Origin: Psococerastis gibbosa
Taxonomy: Eukaryota > Arthropoda > Insecta > Psocodea > Psocidae
Length of the DNA: 64,000 nucleotides
Assembly: GCA_963971405.1 (NCBI GenBank)
Contig: OZ020485.1
Location: 372,001-436,000 of the forward strand
Direction of reading: 5' to 3'
In this document: piece by piece, positions 21,843 through 35,675 of the stretch
Layout: each line of letters opens with the position of its first letter
Position numbering within the stretch: position 1 is the stretch's first letter
Made by a program: the position numbers and the translations under genes
The notes under the pieces: model-generated
What the model was told of the DNA's origin: nothing
Databases searched by the model: none
What the model saw: only the letters and a program-made list of their open reading frames with translations

Positions 21843-24676
21843 AAAGGTTTTAAAAAGATATAGGTGTCTTTATTTTGCTTATTTTGGCTCAATGTATTGT
21901 ACTTAACATTGAGCAATTGTTCCTGCGTGTTCATCGGTGTAAATGTAGCTAAAAAAAATTCATTCGACAAGAATAAGAAAAATAGCTATTTACTTATTTT
22001 ATTTTTTTTAAAGGTCTTAAAAAGATATAGGTGTCTTAATTTTGCTTATTTAGGCTCATTGTATTGTACTTAACATTGGCCACTTGCTCCTGCGTGTCCA
22101 TCGGTGTAAATGTAGCTACAAAAAATTCATTCGACAAGAATACGAAAAATAGCTATATACTTATTTTATTTTTTTTAAAGGTCTTGATATGACATGGGTG
22201 TGTTAATTTGGCTTATTTAGGCTCACTGTATTGTAATTAACATTAAGCAATTGCTCCTGCGTGTTCATCGGTGTAAATGTGGCTAAAAAAAATTCATTCG
22301 ACAAGAATAAGAAAAATAGCTATTTACTTATTTTATTTTTTTAAAGGTTTTAAAAAGATAAAGGTGTCTTAATTTTGCTTATTTTGGCTCATTGTATTGT
22401 ACTTGACATTGAGAAATTGCTCCTGCGTGTTCAACGGTTTAAATGTTGCTAAAAAAAATTCATTCGACAAGAATAAAAAAAATAGCTATTTACTTATTTT
22501 ATTTTTTTTAAAGGTCTTGATATGATAAGGGTGTCTTAATTTGGCTTATTTTGGATCATTGTATTGTACTTAACATTGAGCAATTGCTCCTGCGTGTTCA
22601 TCGGTGTAAATGTAGCTAAAAAAAATTCATTCGACAAGAATAAGAAAAATAGCTATTTACTTATTTTATTTTTTTAAAGGTCTTAAAAAGATATAGGTGT
22701 CTTAATTTTCCTTGTTTAGGTACATTGTGTAGTACTTAACATTGAGCAATTGCTCCTGCGTGTTCATCGGTGTAAATGTAGCTACAAAAAATTCATTCGA
22801 CAAGAATACGAAAAATAGCTATATACTTATTTTATTTTTTTTAAAGGTCTTGATATGATAAGGGTGTCTTAATTTTGCTTATTTTGGCTCATTGTATTGT
22901 ACTTGACATTAAACAATTGCTCCTGCGTGTTCATCGGTTTAAATGTTGCTAAAAAAAATTCATTCGACAAGAATACAAAAAATAGCTATATACTTATTTT
23001 ATTTTTTTTAAAGGTCTTGATATGATAAGGGTGTCTTAATTTTGCTTATTTTGGCTCATTGTATTGTACTTAACATTGAGCAATTGCTCCTGCGTGTTCA
23101 TCGGTGTAAATGTAGCTAAAAAAAATTCATTCGACAAGAATAAGAAAAATAGCTATTTACTTATTTTATTTTTTTTAAAGGTTTAAAAAAGATATAGGTG
23201 TCTTAATTGTGCTTATTTTGGCTCAATGTATTGTACTTAACATTGAGCAATTGTTCCTGCGTGTTCATCGGTGTAAATGTAGCTAAAAAAAATTCATTCG
23301 ACAAGAATAAGAAAAATAGCTATTTACTTATTTTATTTTTTTAAAGGTCTTAAAAAGATATAGGTGTCTTAATTTTCCTTGTTTAGGTACATTGTGTAGT
23401 ACTTAACATTGAGCAATTGCTCCTGCGTGTTCATCGGTGTAAATGTAGCTACAAAAAATTCATTCGACAAGAATACGAAAAATAGCTATATACTTATTTT
23501 ATTTTTTTTAAAGGTCTTGATATGATAAGGGTGTCTTAATTTTGCTTATTTTGGCTCATTGTATTGTACTTGACATTAAACAATTGCTCCTGCGTGTTCA
23601 TCGGTTTAAATGTTGCTAAAAAAAATTCATTCGACAAGAATACAAAAAATAGCTATATACTTATTTTATTTTTTTTAAAGGTCTTGATATGATAAGGGTG
23701 TCTTAATTTTGCTTATTTTGGCTCATTGTATTGTACTTAACATTAAGCAATTGCTCCTGCGTGTTCATCGGTGTAAATGTAGCTAAACAAAATTCATTCG
23801 ACAAGAATAAGAAAAATAGCTCTTTACTTATTTTATTTTTTTTAAAGGTTTAAAAAAGATATAGGTGTCTTAATTTTGCTTATTTTGGCTCAATGTATTG
23901 TACTTAACATTGAGCAATTGCTCCTGCGTGTTCATCGGTGTAAATGTAGCTAAAAAAAATTCATTCGACAAGAATAAGAAAAATAGCTATTTACTTATTT
24001 TATTTTTTTAAAGGTTTTAAAAGGATATAGGTGTCTTAATTTTTCTTTATTTTGGCTCACTGTATTGTACTTGACATTGAACAATTGCTCCTGCGTGTTC
24101 ATCGGTTTAAATGTTGCTAAAAAAAATTCATTCGACAAGAATAAAAAAAATGGCTATTTACTTATTTTATTTTTTTTAAAGGTCTTGATATGATAAGGGT
24201 GTCTAATTTTGCTTATTTTGGCTCACTGTATTCAACTTAACATTGAGCAATTGCTCCTGCGTGTTCATCGGTGTAAATGTAGCTAAAAAAAATTCATTCG
24301 ACAAGAATACGAAAAATAGCTATATACTTATTTTATTTTTTTTAAAGGTCTTGATATGACACGGGTGTCTTTATTTGGCTTATTTAGGCTCAATGTATTG
24401 TAGTTAACATTGAGCAATTGCTACTGCGTGTTCATCGGTGTAAATGTGGCTAAAAAAAATTCATTCGACAAGAATAAGAAAAATAGCTATTTACTTATTT
24501 TATTTTTTTAAAGGTTTTAAAAAGATAAAGGTGTCTTAATTTTGCTTACTTTGGCTCATTGTATTGTACTTGACATTGAGAAATTGCTCCTGCGTGTTCA
24601 ACGGTTTAAATGTTGCTAAAAAAAATTCATTCGACAAGAATAAAAAAAATAGCTATTTACTTATTTTATTTTTTTT
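21843..24676 (+). repeat. Satellite stretch, 17 monomers of mixed order
   Basis: Class order is B F G H A2 E I A C E I A C D A G H. It contains an E-I-A-C pair in tandem, the ggatcattg A2 marker (22553), the gacatggg G variant (22191), and the first aatttttctttatttt D variant (near 24040). No non-satellite sequence is present. Confidence 0.85.
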
Positions 24677-25010
24677 AAAGGTTTTAAAAAGATATAGGTG
24701 TCTTTATTTTGCTTATTTTGGCTCAATGTATTGTACTTAACATTGAGCAATTGTTCCTGCGTGTTCATCGGTGTAAATGTAGCTAAAAAAAATTCATTCG
24801 ACAAGAATAAGAAAAATAGCTATTTACTTATTTTATTTTTTTTAAAGGTTTTAAAAAGATATAGGTGTCTTTATTTTGCTTATTTTGGCTCAATGTATTG
24901 TACTTAACATTGAGCAATTGTTCCTGCGTGTTCATCGGTGTAAATGTAGCTAAAAAAAATTCATTCGACAAGAATAAGAAAAATGGCTATTTACTTATTT
25001 TATTTTTTTT
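24677..25010 (+). repeat. B-B doublet, occurrence 1
   Basis: Two successive B monomers preceded by H and followed by A A B. This H-B-B-A-A-B cassette recurs at 29343, 35342, 38176, 41677, 44678 and 48515 and is the backbone of the 24-50 kb region. Distances between occurrences are whole numbers of monomers (28, 36, 17, 21, 18 and 23). Confidence 0.88.
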
Positions 25011-26842
25011 AAAGGTCTTGATATGATAAGGGTGTCTTAATTTTGCTTATTTTGGCTCACTGTATTCAACTTAACATTGAGCAATTGCTCCTGCGTGTTC
25101 ATCGGTGTAAATGTAGCTAAAAAAAATTCATTCGACAAGAATAAAAAAAATGGCTATTTACTTATTTAATTTTTTTTAAAGGTCTTGATATGATAAGGGT
25201 GTCTTAATTTTGCTTATTTGGGCTCACTGTATTGAACTTAACATTGAGCAATTGCTCCTGCGTGTTCATCGGTGTAAATGTAGCTAAAAAAAATTCATTC
25301 GACAAGAATAAGAAAAATAGCTATTTACTTATTTTATTTTTTTTAAAGGTTTTAAAAAGATATAGGTGTCTTTATTTTGCTTATTTTGGCTCAATGTATT
25401 GTACTTAACATTGAGCAATTGTTCCTGCGTGTTCATCGGTGTAAATGTAGCTAAAAAAAATTCATTCTACAAGAATAAGAAAAATAGCTATTTACTTATT
25501 TTATTTTTTTAAAGGTCTTAAAAAGATATAGGTGTCTTAATTTTGCTTATTTAGGCTCATTGTATTGTACTTAACATTGGCCACTTGCTCCTGCGTGTCC
25601 ATCGGTGTAAATGTAGCTACAAAAAATTCATTCGACAAGAATACGAAAAATAGCTATATACTTATTTTATTTTTTTTAAAGGTCTTGATATGACACGGGT
25701 GTCTTAATTTGGCTTATTTAGGCTCACTGTATTGTAATTAACATTGAGCAATTGCTCCTGCGTGTTCATCGGTGTAAATGTGGCTAAAAAAAATTCATTC
25801 GACAAGAATAAGAAAAATAGCTATTTACTTATTTTATTTTTTTAAAGGTTTTAAAAAGATAAAGGTGTCTTAATTTTGCTTATTTTGGCTCATTGTATTG
25901 TACTTGACATTGAGAAATTGCTCCTGCGTGTTCAACGGTTTAAATGTTGCTAAAAAAAATTCATTCGACAAGAATAAAAAAAATAGCTATTTACTTATTT
26001 TATTTTTTTTAAAGGTCTTGATATGATAAGGGTGTCTTAATTTGGCTTATTTTGGCTCACTGTATTGTAATTAACATTGAGCAATTGCTCCTGCGTGTTC
26101 ATCGGTGTAAATGTGGCTAAAAAAAATTCATTCGACAAGAATAAGAAAAATAGCTATTTACTTATTTTATTTTTTTAAAGGTCTTAAAAAGATATAGGTG
26201 TCTTAATTTTCCTTGTTTAGGTACATTGTGTAGTACTTAACATTGAGCAATTGCTCCTGCGTGTTCATCGGTGTAAATGTAGCTACAAAAAATTCATTCG
26301 ACAAGAATACGAAAAATAGCTATATACTTATTTTATTTTTTTTAAAGGTCTTGATATGATAAGGGTGTCTTAATTTTGCTTATTTTGGCTCATTGTATTG
26401 TACTTAACATTGAGCAATTGCTCCTGCGTGTTCATCGGTGTAAATGTAGCTAAAAAAAATTCATTCGACAAGAATAAGAAAAATAGCTATTTACTTATTT
26501 TATTTTTTTTAAAGGTTTAAAAAAGATATAGGTGTCTTAATTTTGCTTATTTTGGCTCAATGTATTGTACTTAACATTGAGCAATTGTTCCTGCGTGTTC
26601 ATCGGTGTGAATGTAGCTAAAAAAAATTCATTCGACAAGAATAAGAAAAATAGCTATTTACTTATTTTATTTTTTAAAAGGTTTTAAAAGGATATAGGTG
26701 TCTTAATTTTGCTTATTTTGGCTCACTGTATTGTACTTGACATTGAACAATTGCTCCTGCGTGTTCATCGGTTTAAATGTTGCTAAAAAAAATTCATTCG
26801 ACAAGAATAAGAAAAATAGCTATTTACTTATTTTATTTTTTT
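25011..26842 (+). repeat. Satellite stretch, 11 monomers
   Basis: Class order is A A B F G H A2 E A C D. The C monomer carries gtgtgaatg (26606) and the following T tract is interrupted as tttttaaaagg, both markers repeated near 31435 and 32605. The A2 right arm here is G-like (tgtaattaac, aatgtggcta), so this monomer is a hybrid. Confidence 0.82.
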
Positions 26843-26996
26843 AAAGGTCTTAAAAAGATATAGGTGTCTTAATTTTCCTTGTTTAGGTACATTGTGTAGT
26901 ACTTAACATTGAGCAATTGTTCCTGCGTGTTCATCGGTGTAAATGTAGCTAAAAAAAATTCATTCGACAAGAATAAGAAAAATAGCTATTTACTTA

Positions 26997-27009
26997 TTTT
27001 TTTTTTTTT
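26997..27009 (+). repeat. T13 homopolymer in an F-preceding tract
   Basis: The usual TTTTA-T8 tract has lost its interrupting A, giving 13 consecutive T. The 5999-bp counterpart at about 32996 keeps the A, so this is either a recent substitution or a base-call error in a homopolymer. Confidence 0.8.
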
Positions 27010-27828
27010 AAAGGTCTTAAAAAGATAAAGGTGTCTTAATTTTGCTTATTTAGGCTCATTGTATTGTACTTAACATTGGCCACTTGCTCCTGCGTGTCCA
27101 TCGGTGTAAATGTAGCTACAAAAAATTCATTCGACAAGAATACGAAAAATAGCTATATACTTATTTTATTTTTTTTAAAGGTCTTGATATGACACGGGTG
27201 TCTTAATTTGGCTTATTTAGGCTCACTGTATTGTAATTAACATTAAGCAATTGCTCCTGCGTGTTCATCGGTGTAAATGTGGCTAAAAAAAATTCATTCG
27301 ACAAGAATAAGAAAAATAGCTATTTACTTATTTTATTTTTTTAAAGGTTTTAAAAAGATAAAGGTGTCTTAATTTTGCTTATTTTGGCTCATTGTATTGT
27401 ACTTGACATTGAGAAATTGCTCCTGCGTGTTCAACGGTTTAAATGTTGCTAAAAAAAATTCATTCGACAAGAATAAAAAAAATAGCTATTTACTTATTTT
27501 ATTTTTTTAAAGGTCTTGATATGATAAGTGTGTCTTAATTTGGCTTATTTTGGATCATTGTATTGTACTTAACATTGAGCAATTGCTCCTGCGTGTTCAT
27601 CGGTGTAAATGTAGCTAAAAAAAATTCATTCGACAAGAATAAGAAAAATAGCTATTTACTTATTTTATTTTTTTAAAGGTCTTAAAAAGATATAGGTGTC
27701 TTAATTTTCCTTGTTTAGGTACATTGTGTAGTACTTAACATTGAGCAATTGCTCCTGCGTGTTCATCGGTGTAAATGTAGCTACAAAAAATTCATTCGAC
27801 AAGAATACGAAAAATAGCTATATACTTA

Positions 27829-27841
27829 TTTTTTTTTTTTT
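27829..27841 (+). repeat. T13 homopolymer, second example
   Basis: Same A-to-T change as at 26997, in an I-preceding tract 832 bp downstream. The counterpart in the next 6-kb period keeps the A. Two such changes within 1 kb and in only one period make sequencing error a real alternative. Confidence 0.8.
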
Positions 27842-29342
27842 AAAGGTCTTGATATGATAAGGGTGTCTTAATTTTGCTTATTTTGGCTCATTGTATTGTA
27901 CTTGACATTAAACAATAGCTTCTGCGTGTTCATCGGTTTAAATGTTGCTAAAAAAAATTCATTCGACAAGAATACAAAAAATAGCTATATACTTATTTTA
28001 TTTTTTTTAAAGGTCTTGATATGATAAGGGTGTCTTAATTTTGCTTATTTTGGCTCATTGTATTGTACTTAACATTAAGCAATTGCTCCTGCGTGTTCAT
28101 CGGTGTAAATGTAGCTAAACAAAATTCATTCGGCAAGAATAAGAAAAATAGCTATTTACTTATTTTATTTTTTTTAAAGGTTTAAAAAAGATATAGGTGT
28201 CTTAATTTTGCTTATTTTGGCTCAATGTATTGTACTTAACATTGAGCAATTGTTCCTGCGTGTTCATCGGTGTAAATGTAGCTAAAAAAAATTCATTCGA
28301 CAAGAATAAGAAAAATAGCTATTTACTTATTTTATTTTTTTAAAGGTTTTAAAAGGATATAGGTGTCTTAATTTTTCTTTATTTTGGCTCACTGTATTGT
28401 ACTTGACATTGAACAATTGCTCCTGCGTGTTCATCGGTTTAAATGTTGCTAAAAAAAATTCATTCGACAAGAATAAAAAAAATGGCTATTTACTTATTTT
28501 ATTTTTTTTAAAGGTTTTGATATGAAGAGGGTGTCTAATTTTGCTTATTTTGGCTCACTGTATTCAACTTAACATTGAGCAATTGCTCCTGCGTGTTCAT
28601 CGGTGTAAATGTAGCTAAAAAAAATTCATTCGACCAGAATAAGAAAAATAGCTATTTACTTATTTTATTTTTTTTAAAGGTTTTAAAAAGATATAGGTGT
28701 CTTTATTTTGCTTATTTTGGCTCAATGTATTGTACTTAACATTGAGCAATTGTTCCTGCGTGTTCATCGGTGTAAATGTAGCTAAAAAAAATTCATTCGA
28801 CAAGAATAAGAAAAATAGCTATTTACTTATTTTATTTTTTTAAAGGTCTTTAAAAGATATAGGTGTCTTAATTTTGCTTATTTAGGCTCATTGTATTGTA
28901 CTTAACATTGGCCACTTGCTCCTGCGTGTCCATCGGTGTAAATGTAGCTACAAAAAATTCATTCGACAAGAATACGAAAAATAGCTATATACTTATTTTA
29001 TTTTTTTTAAAGGTCTTGATATGATAAGGGTGTCTTAATTTTGCTTATTTTGGCTCATTGTATTGTACTTGACATTAAACAATAGCTTCTGCGTGTTCAT
29101 CGGTTTAAATGTTGCTAAAAAAAATTCATTCGACAAGAATACAAAAAATAGCTATATACTTATTTTATTTTTTTTAAAGGTCTTGATATGATAAGGGTGT
29201 CTTAATTTTGCTTATTTTGGCTCATTGTATTGTACTTGACATTGAGAAATTGCTCCTGCGTGTTCAACGGTTTAAATGTTGCTAAAAAAAATTCATTCGA
29301 CAAGAATAAAAAAAATAGCTATTTACTTATTTTATTTTTTTT

Positions 29343-29676
29343 AAAGGTTTTAAAAAGATATAGGTGTCTTTATTTTGCTTATTTTGGCTCAATGTATTGT
29401 ACTTAACATTGAGCAATTGTTCCTGCGTGTTCATCGGTGTAAATGTAGCTAAAAAAAATTCATTCGACAAGAATAAGAAAAATAGCTATTTACTTATTTT
29501 ATTTTTTTTAAAGGTTTTAAAAAGATATAGGTGTCTTTATTTTGCTTATTTTGGCTCAATGTATTGTACTTAACATTGAGCAATTGTTCCTGCGTGTTCA
29601 TCGGTGTAAATGTAGCTAAAAAAAATTCATTCGACAAGAATAAAAAAAATGGCTATTTACTTATTTTATTTTTTTT
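29343..29676 (+). repeat. B-B doublet, occurrence 2
   Basis: Preceded by an I-left and H-right hybrid (gacattgagaaattg after an A-type left arm) and followed by A A B. Its exact counterpart is at 35342, offset 5999. Confidence 0.88.
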
Positions 29677-30509
29677 AAAGGTCTTGATATGATAAGGGTG
29701 TCTTAATTTTGCTTATTTTGGCTCACTGTATTCAACTTAACATTGAGCAATTGCTCCTGCGTGTTCATCGGTGTAAATGTAGCTAAAAAAAATTCATTCG
29801 ACAAGAATAAAAAAAATGGCTATTTACTTATTTTATTTTTTTTAAAGGTCTTGATATGATAAGGGTGTCTTAATTTTGCTTATTTTGGCTCACTGTATTG
29901 AACTTAACATTGAGCAATTGCTCCTGCGTGTTCATCGGTGTAAATGTAGCTAAAAAAAATTCATTCGACAAGAATAAGAAAAATAGCTATTTACTTATTT
30001 TATTTTTTTTAAAGGTTTTAAAAAGATATAGGTGTCTTTATTTTGCTTATTTTGGCTCAATGTATTGTATTTAACATTGAGCAATTGTTCCTGCGTGTTC
30101 ATCGGTGTAAATGTAGCTAAAAAAAATTCATTCGACAAGAATAAGAAAAATAGCTATTTACTTATTTTATTTTTTAAAAGGTTTTAAAAGGATATAGGTG
30201 TCTTAATTTTGCTTATTTTGGCTCACTGTATTGTACTTGACATTGAACAATTGCTCCTGCGTGTTCATCGGTTTAAATGTTGCTAAAAAAAATTCATTCG
30301 ACAAGAATAAAAAAAATGGCTATTTACTTATTTTATTTTTTTTAAAGGTCTTGATATGATAAGGGTGTCTTAATTTTGCTTATTTTGGCTCACTGTATTG
30401 AACTTAACATTGAGCAATTGCTCCTGCGTGTTCATCAGTGTAAATGTAGCTAAAAAAAATTCATTCGACAAGAATAAGAAAAATAGCTATTTACTTATTT
30501 TATTTTTTT

Positions 30510-31675
30510 AAAGGTCTTAAAAAGATATAGGTGTCTTAATTTTCCTTGTTTAGGTACATTGTGTAGTACTTAACATTGAGCAATTGCTCCTGCGTGTTCA
30601 TCGGTGTAAATGTAGCTACAAAAAATTCATTCGACAAGAATACGAAAAATAGCTATATACTTATTTTATTTTTTTTAAAGGTCTTGATATGATAAGGGTG
30701 TCTTAATTTTGCTTATTTTGGCTCATTGTATTGTACTTGACATTAAACAATAGCTTCTGCGTGTTCATCGGTTTAAATGTTGCTAAAAAAAATTCATTCG
30801 ACAAGAATACAAAAAATAGCTATATACTTATTTTATTTTTTTTAAAGGTCTTGATATGATAAGGGTGTCTTAATTTTGCTTATTTTGGCTCATTGTATTG
30901 TACTTAACATTAAGCAATTGCTCCTGCGTGTTCATCGGTGTAAATGTAGCTAAAAAAAATTCATTCGACCAGAATAAGAAAAATAGCTATTTACTTATTT
31001 TATTTTTTTTAAAGGTTTTAAAAAGATATAGGTGTCTTTATTTTGCTTATTTTGGCTCAATGTATTGTACTTAACATTGAGCAATTGTTCCTGCGTGTTC
31101 ATCGGTGTAAATGTAGCTAAAAAAAATTCATTCGACAAGAATAAGAAAAATAGCTATTTACTTATTTTATTTTTTTAAAGGTCTTTAAAAGATATAGGTG
31201 TCTTAATTTTGCTTATTTAGGCTCATTGTATTGTACTTAACATTGGCCACTTGCTCCTGCGTGTCCATCGGTGTAAATGTAGCTACAAAAAATTCATTCG
31301 ACAAGAATACGAAAAATAGCTATATACTTATTTTATTTTTTTTAAAGGTCTTGATATGACACGGGTGTCTTAATTTGGCTTATTTAGGCTCACTGTATTG
31401 TAATTAACATTGAGCAATTGTTCCTGCGTGTTCATCGGTGTGAATGTAGCTAAAAAAAATTCATTCGACAAGAATAAGAAAAATAGCTATTTACTTATTT
31501 TATTTTTTAAAAGGTTTTTAAAGGATATAGGTGTCTTAATTTTGCTTATTTTGGCTCACTGTATTGTACTTGACATTGAACAATTGCTCCTGCGTGTTCA
31601 TCGGTTTAAATGTTGCTAAAAAAAATTCATTCGACAAGAATAAGAAAAATAGCTATTTACTTATTTTATTTTTTT
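30510..31675 (+). repeat. 1166-bp 7-monomer tandem duplication, copy 1
   Basis: Order E I A B F G D. The A monomer switches mid-way from acattaagc to attcgaccag, joining an A that normally precedes C to an A that normally precedes B, so C, D and A have been skipped. The G monomer has a C-type right arm with gtgtgaatg. Both hybrids are repeated 1166 bp later. Confidence 0.9.
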
Positions 31676-32841
31676 AAAGGTCTTAAAAAGATATAGGTGT
31701 CTTAATTTTCCTTGTTTAGGTACATTGTGTAGTACTTAACATTGAGCAATTGCTCCTGCGTGTTCATCGGTGTAAATGTAGCTACAAAAAATTCATTCGA
31801 CAAGAATACGAAAAATAGCTATATACTTATTTTATTTTTTTTAAAGGTCTTGATATGATAAGGGTGTCTTAATTTTGCTTATTTTGGCTCATTGTATTGT
31901 ACTTGACATTAAACAATAGCTTCTGCGTGTTCATCGGTTTAAATGTTGCTAAAAAAAATTCATTCGACAAGAATACAAAAAATAGCTATATACTTATTTT
32001 ATTTTTTTTAAAGGTCTTGATATGATAAGGGTGTCTTAATTTTGCTTATTTTGGCTCATTGTATTGTACTTAACATTAAGCAATTGCTCCTGCGTGTTCA
32101 TCGGTGTAAATGTAGCTAAAAAAAATTCATTCGACCAGAATAAGAAAAATAGCTATTTACTTATTTTATTTTTTTTAAAGGTTTTAAAAAGATATAGGTG
32201 TCTTTATTTTGCTTATTTTGGCTCAATGTATTGTACTTAACATTGAGCAATTGTTCCTGCGTGTTCATCGGTGTAAATGTAGCTAAAAAAAATTCATTCG
32301 ACAAGAATAAGAAAAATAGCTATTTACTTATTTTATTTTTTTAAAGGTCTTTAAAAGATATAGGTGTCTTAATTTTGCTTATTTAGGCTCATTGTATTGT
32401 ACTTAACATTGGCCACTTGCTCCTGCGTGTCCATCGGTGTAAATGTAGCTACCAAAAATTCATTCGACAAGAATACGAAAAATAGCTATATACTTATTTT
32501 ATTTTTTTTAAAGGTCTTGATATGACACGGGTGTCTTAATTTGGCTTATTTAGGCTCACTGTATTGTAATTAACATTGAGCAATTGTTCCTGCGTGTTCA
32601 TCGGTGTGAATGTAGCTAAAAAAAATTCATTCGACAAGAATAAGAAAAATAGCTATTTACTTATTTTATTTTTTAAAAGGTTTTTAAAGGATATAGGTGT
32701 CTTAATTTTGCTTATTTTGGCTCACTGTATTGTACTTGACATTGAACAATTGCTCCTGCGTGTTCATCGGTTTAAATGTTGCTAAAAAAAATTCATTCGA
32801 CAAGAATAAGAAAAATAGCTATTTACTTATTTTATTTTTTT
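31676..32841 (+). repeat. 1166-bp 7-monomer tandem duplication, copy 2
   Basis: Repeat of 30510-31675 with the same hybrid A and G monomers. A difference is gctaccaaaaattc near 32448, where copy 1 has gctacaaaaaattc. Copies are otherwise nearly indistinguishable, implying a recent event. Confidence 0.9.
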
Positions 32842-35341
32842 AAAGGTCTTAAAAAGATATAGGTGTCTTAATTTTCCTTGTTTAGGTACATTGTGTAGTA
32901 CTTAACATTGAGCAATTGTTCCTGCGTGTTCATCGGTGTAAATGTAGCTAAAAAAAATTCATTCGTCAAGAATAAGAAAAATAGCTATTTACTTATTTTA
33001 TTTTTTTTAAAGGTCTTAAAAAGATATAGGTGTCTTAATTTTGCTTATTTAGGCTCATTGTATTGTACTTAACATTGGCCACTTGCTCCTGCGTGTCCAT
33101 CGGTGTAAATGTAGCTACAAAAAATTCATTCGACAAGAATACGAAAAATAGCTATATACTTATTTTATTTTTTTTAAAGGTCTTGATATGACACGGGTGT
33201 CTTAATTTGGCTTATTTAGGCTCACTGTATTGTAATTAACATTAAGCAATTGCTCCTGCGTGTTCATCGGTGTAAATGTGGCTAAAAAAAATTCATTCGA
33301 CAAGAATAAGAAAAATAGCTATTTACTTATTTTATTTTTTTAAAGGTTTTAAAAAGATAAAGGTGTCTTAATTTTGCTTATTTTGGCTCATTGTATTGTA
33401 CTGGACATTGAGAAATTGCTCCTGCGTGTTCAACGGTTTAAATGTTGCTAAAAAAAATTCATTCGACAAGAATAAAAAAAATAGCTATTTACTTATTTTA
33501 TTTTTTTAAAGGTCTTGATATGATAAGTGTGTCTTAATTTGGCTTATTTTGGATCATTGTATTGTACTTAACATTGAGCAATTGCTCCTGCGTGTTCATC
33601 GGTGTAAATGTAGCTAAAAAAAATTCATTCGACAAGAATAAGAAAAATAGCTATTTACTTATTTTATTTTTTTAAAGGTCTTAAAAAGATATAGGTGTCT
33701 TAATTTTCCTTGTTTAGGTACATTGTGTAGTACTTAACATTGAGCAATTGCTCCTGCGTGTTCATCGGTGTAAATGTAGCTACAAAAAATTCATTCGACA
33801 AGAATACGAAAAATAGCTATATACTTATTTTATTTTTTTTAAAGGTCTTGATATGATAAGGGTGTCTTAATTTTGCTTATTTTGGCTCATTGTATTGTAC
33901 TTGACATTAAACAATAGCTTCTGCGTGTTCATCGGTTTAAATGTTGCTAAAAAAAATTCATTCGACAAGAATACAAAAAATAGCTATATACTTATTTTAT
34001 TTTTTTTAAAGGTCTTGATATGATAAGGGTGTCTTAATTTTGCTTATTTTGGCTCATTGTATTGTACTTAACATTAAGCAATTGCTCCTGCGTGTTCATC
34101 GGTGTAAATGTAGCTAAACAAAATTCATTCGGCAAGAATAAGAAAAATAGCTATTTACTTATTTTATTTTTTTTAAAGGTTTAAAAAAGATATAGGTGTC
34201 TTAATTTTGCTTATTTTGGCTCAATGTATTGTACTTAACATTGAGCAATTGTTCCTGCGTGTTCATCGGTGTAAATGTAGCTAAAAAAAATTCATTCGAC
34301 AAGAATAAGAAAAATAGCTATTTACTTATTTTATTTTTTTAAAGGTTTTAAAAGGATATAGGTGTCTTAATTTTTCTTTATTTTGGCTCACTGTATTGTA
34401 CTTGACATTGAACAATTGCTCCTGCGTGTTCATCGGTTTAAATGTTGCTAAAAAAAATTCATTCGACAAGAATAAAAAAAATGGCTATTTACTTATTTTA
34501 TTTTTTTTAAAGGTCTTGATATGAAGAGGGTGTCTAATTTTGCTTATTTTGGCTCACTGTATTCAACTTAACATTGAGCAATTGCTCCTGCGTGTTCATC
34601 GGTGTAAATGTAGCTAAAAAAAATTCATTCGACCAGAATAAGAAAAATAGCTATTTACTTATTTTATTTTTTTTAAAGGTTTTAAAAAGATATAGGTGTC
34701 TTTATTTTGCTTATTTTGGCTCAATGTATTGTACTTAACATTGAGCAATTGTTCCTGCGTGTTCATCGGTGTAAATGTAGCTAAAAAAAATTCATTCGAC
34801 AAGAATAAGAAAAATAGCTATTTACTTATTTTATTTTTTTAAAGGTCTTTAAAAGATATAGGTGTCTTAATTTTGCTTATTTAGGCTCATTGTATTGTAC
34901 TTAACATTGGCCACTTGCTCCTGCGTGTCCATCGGTGTAAATGTAGCTACAAAAAATTCATTCGACAAGAATACGAAAAATAGCTATATACTTATTTTAT
35001 TTTTTTTAAAGGTCTTGATATGATAAGGGTGTCTTAATTTTGCTTATTTTGGCTCATTGTATTGTACTTGACATTAAACAATAGCTTCTGCGTGTTCATC
35101 GGTTTAAATGTTGCTAAAAAAAATTCATTCGACAAGAATACAAAAAATAGCTATATACTTATTTTATTTTTTTTAAAGGTCTTGATATGATAAGGGTGTC
35201 TTAATTTTGCTTATTTTGGCTCATTGTATTGTACTTGACATTGAGAAATTGCTCCTGCGTGTTCAACGGTTTAAATGTTGCTAAAAAAAATTCATTCGAC
35301 AAGAATAAAAAAAATAGCTATTTACTTATTTTATTTTTTTT

Positions 35342-35675
35342 AAAGGTTTTAAAAAGATATAGGTGTCTTTATTTTGCTTATTTTGGCTCAATGTATTGTA
35401 CTTAACATTGAGCAATTGTTCCTGCGTGTTCATCGGTGTAAATGTAGCTAAAAAAAATTCATTCGACAAGAATAAGAAAAATAGCTATTTACTTATTTTA
35501 TTTTTTTTAAAGGTTTTAAAAAGATATAGGTGTCTTTATTTTGCTTATTTTGGCTCAATGTATTGTACTTAACATTGAGCAATTGTTCCTGCGTGTTCAT
35601 CGGTGTAAATGTAGCTAAAAAAAATTCATTCGACAAGAATAAAAAAAATGGCTATTTACTTATTTTATTTTTTTT
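35342..35675 (+). repeat. B-B doublet, occurrence 3
   Basis: Counterpart of 29343-29676 in the second 6-kb period, with the same neighbours (I, hybrid H, then A A B D A E). Confidence 0.88.

Larger units (their letters stand above)
26843..32841 (+). repeat. 36-monomer (5999-bp) super-repeat, period 1
   Basis: Order E F G H A2 E I A C D A B F I H B B A A B D A, then E I A B F G D twice. The first 25 monomers match the next period at offset 5999, including gtgtgaatg at 26606/32605, ggatcattg at 27552/33551, aacaatagcttctgcg near 27911/33910, gatatgaagaggg near 28519/34518 and catcagtg near 30436/36434. Beyond about 30.95 kb the two periods diverge by a 3-monomer deletion and a 7-monomer duplication. 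Confidence 0.88.
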
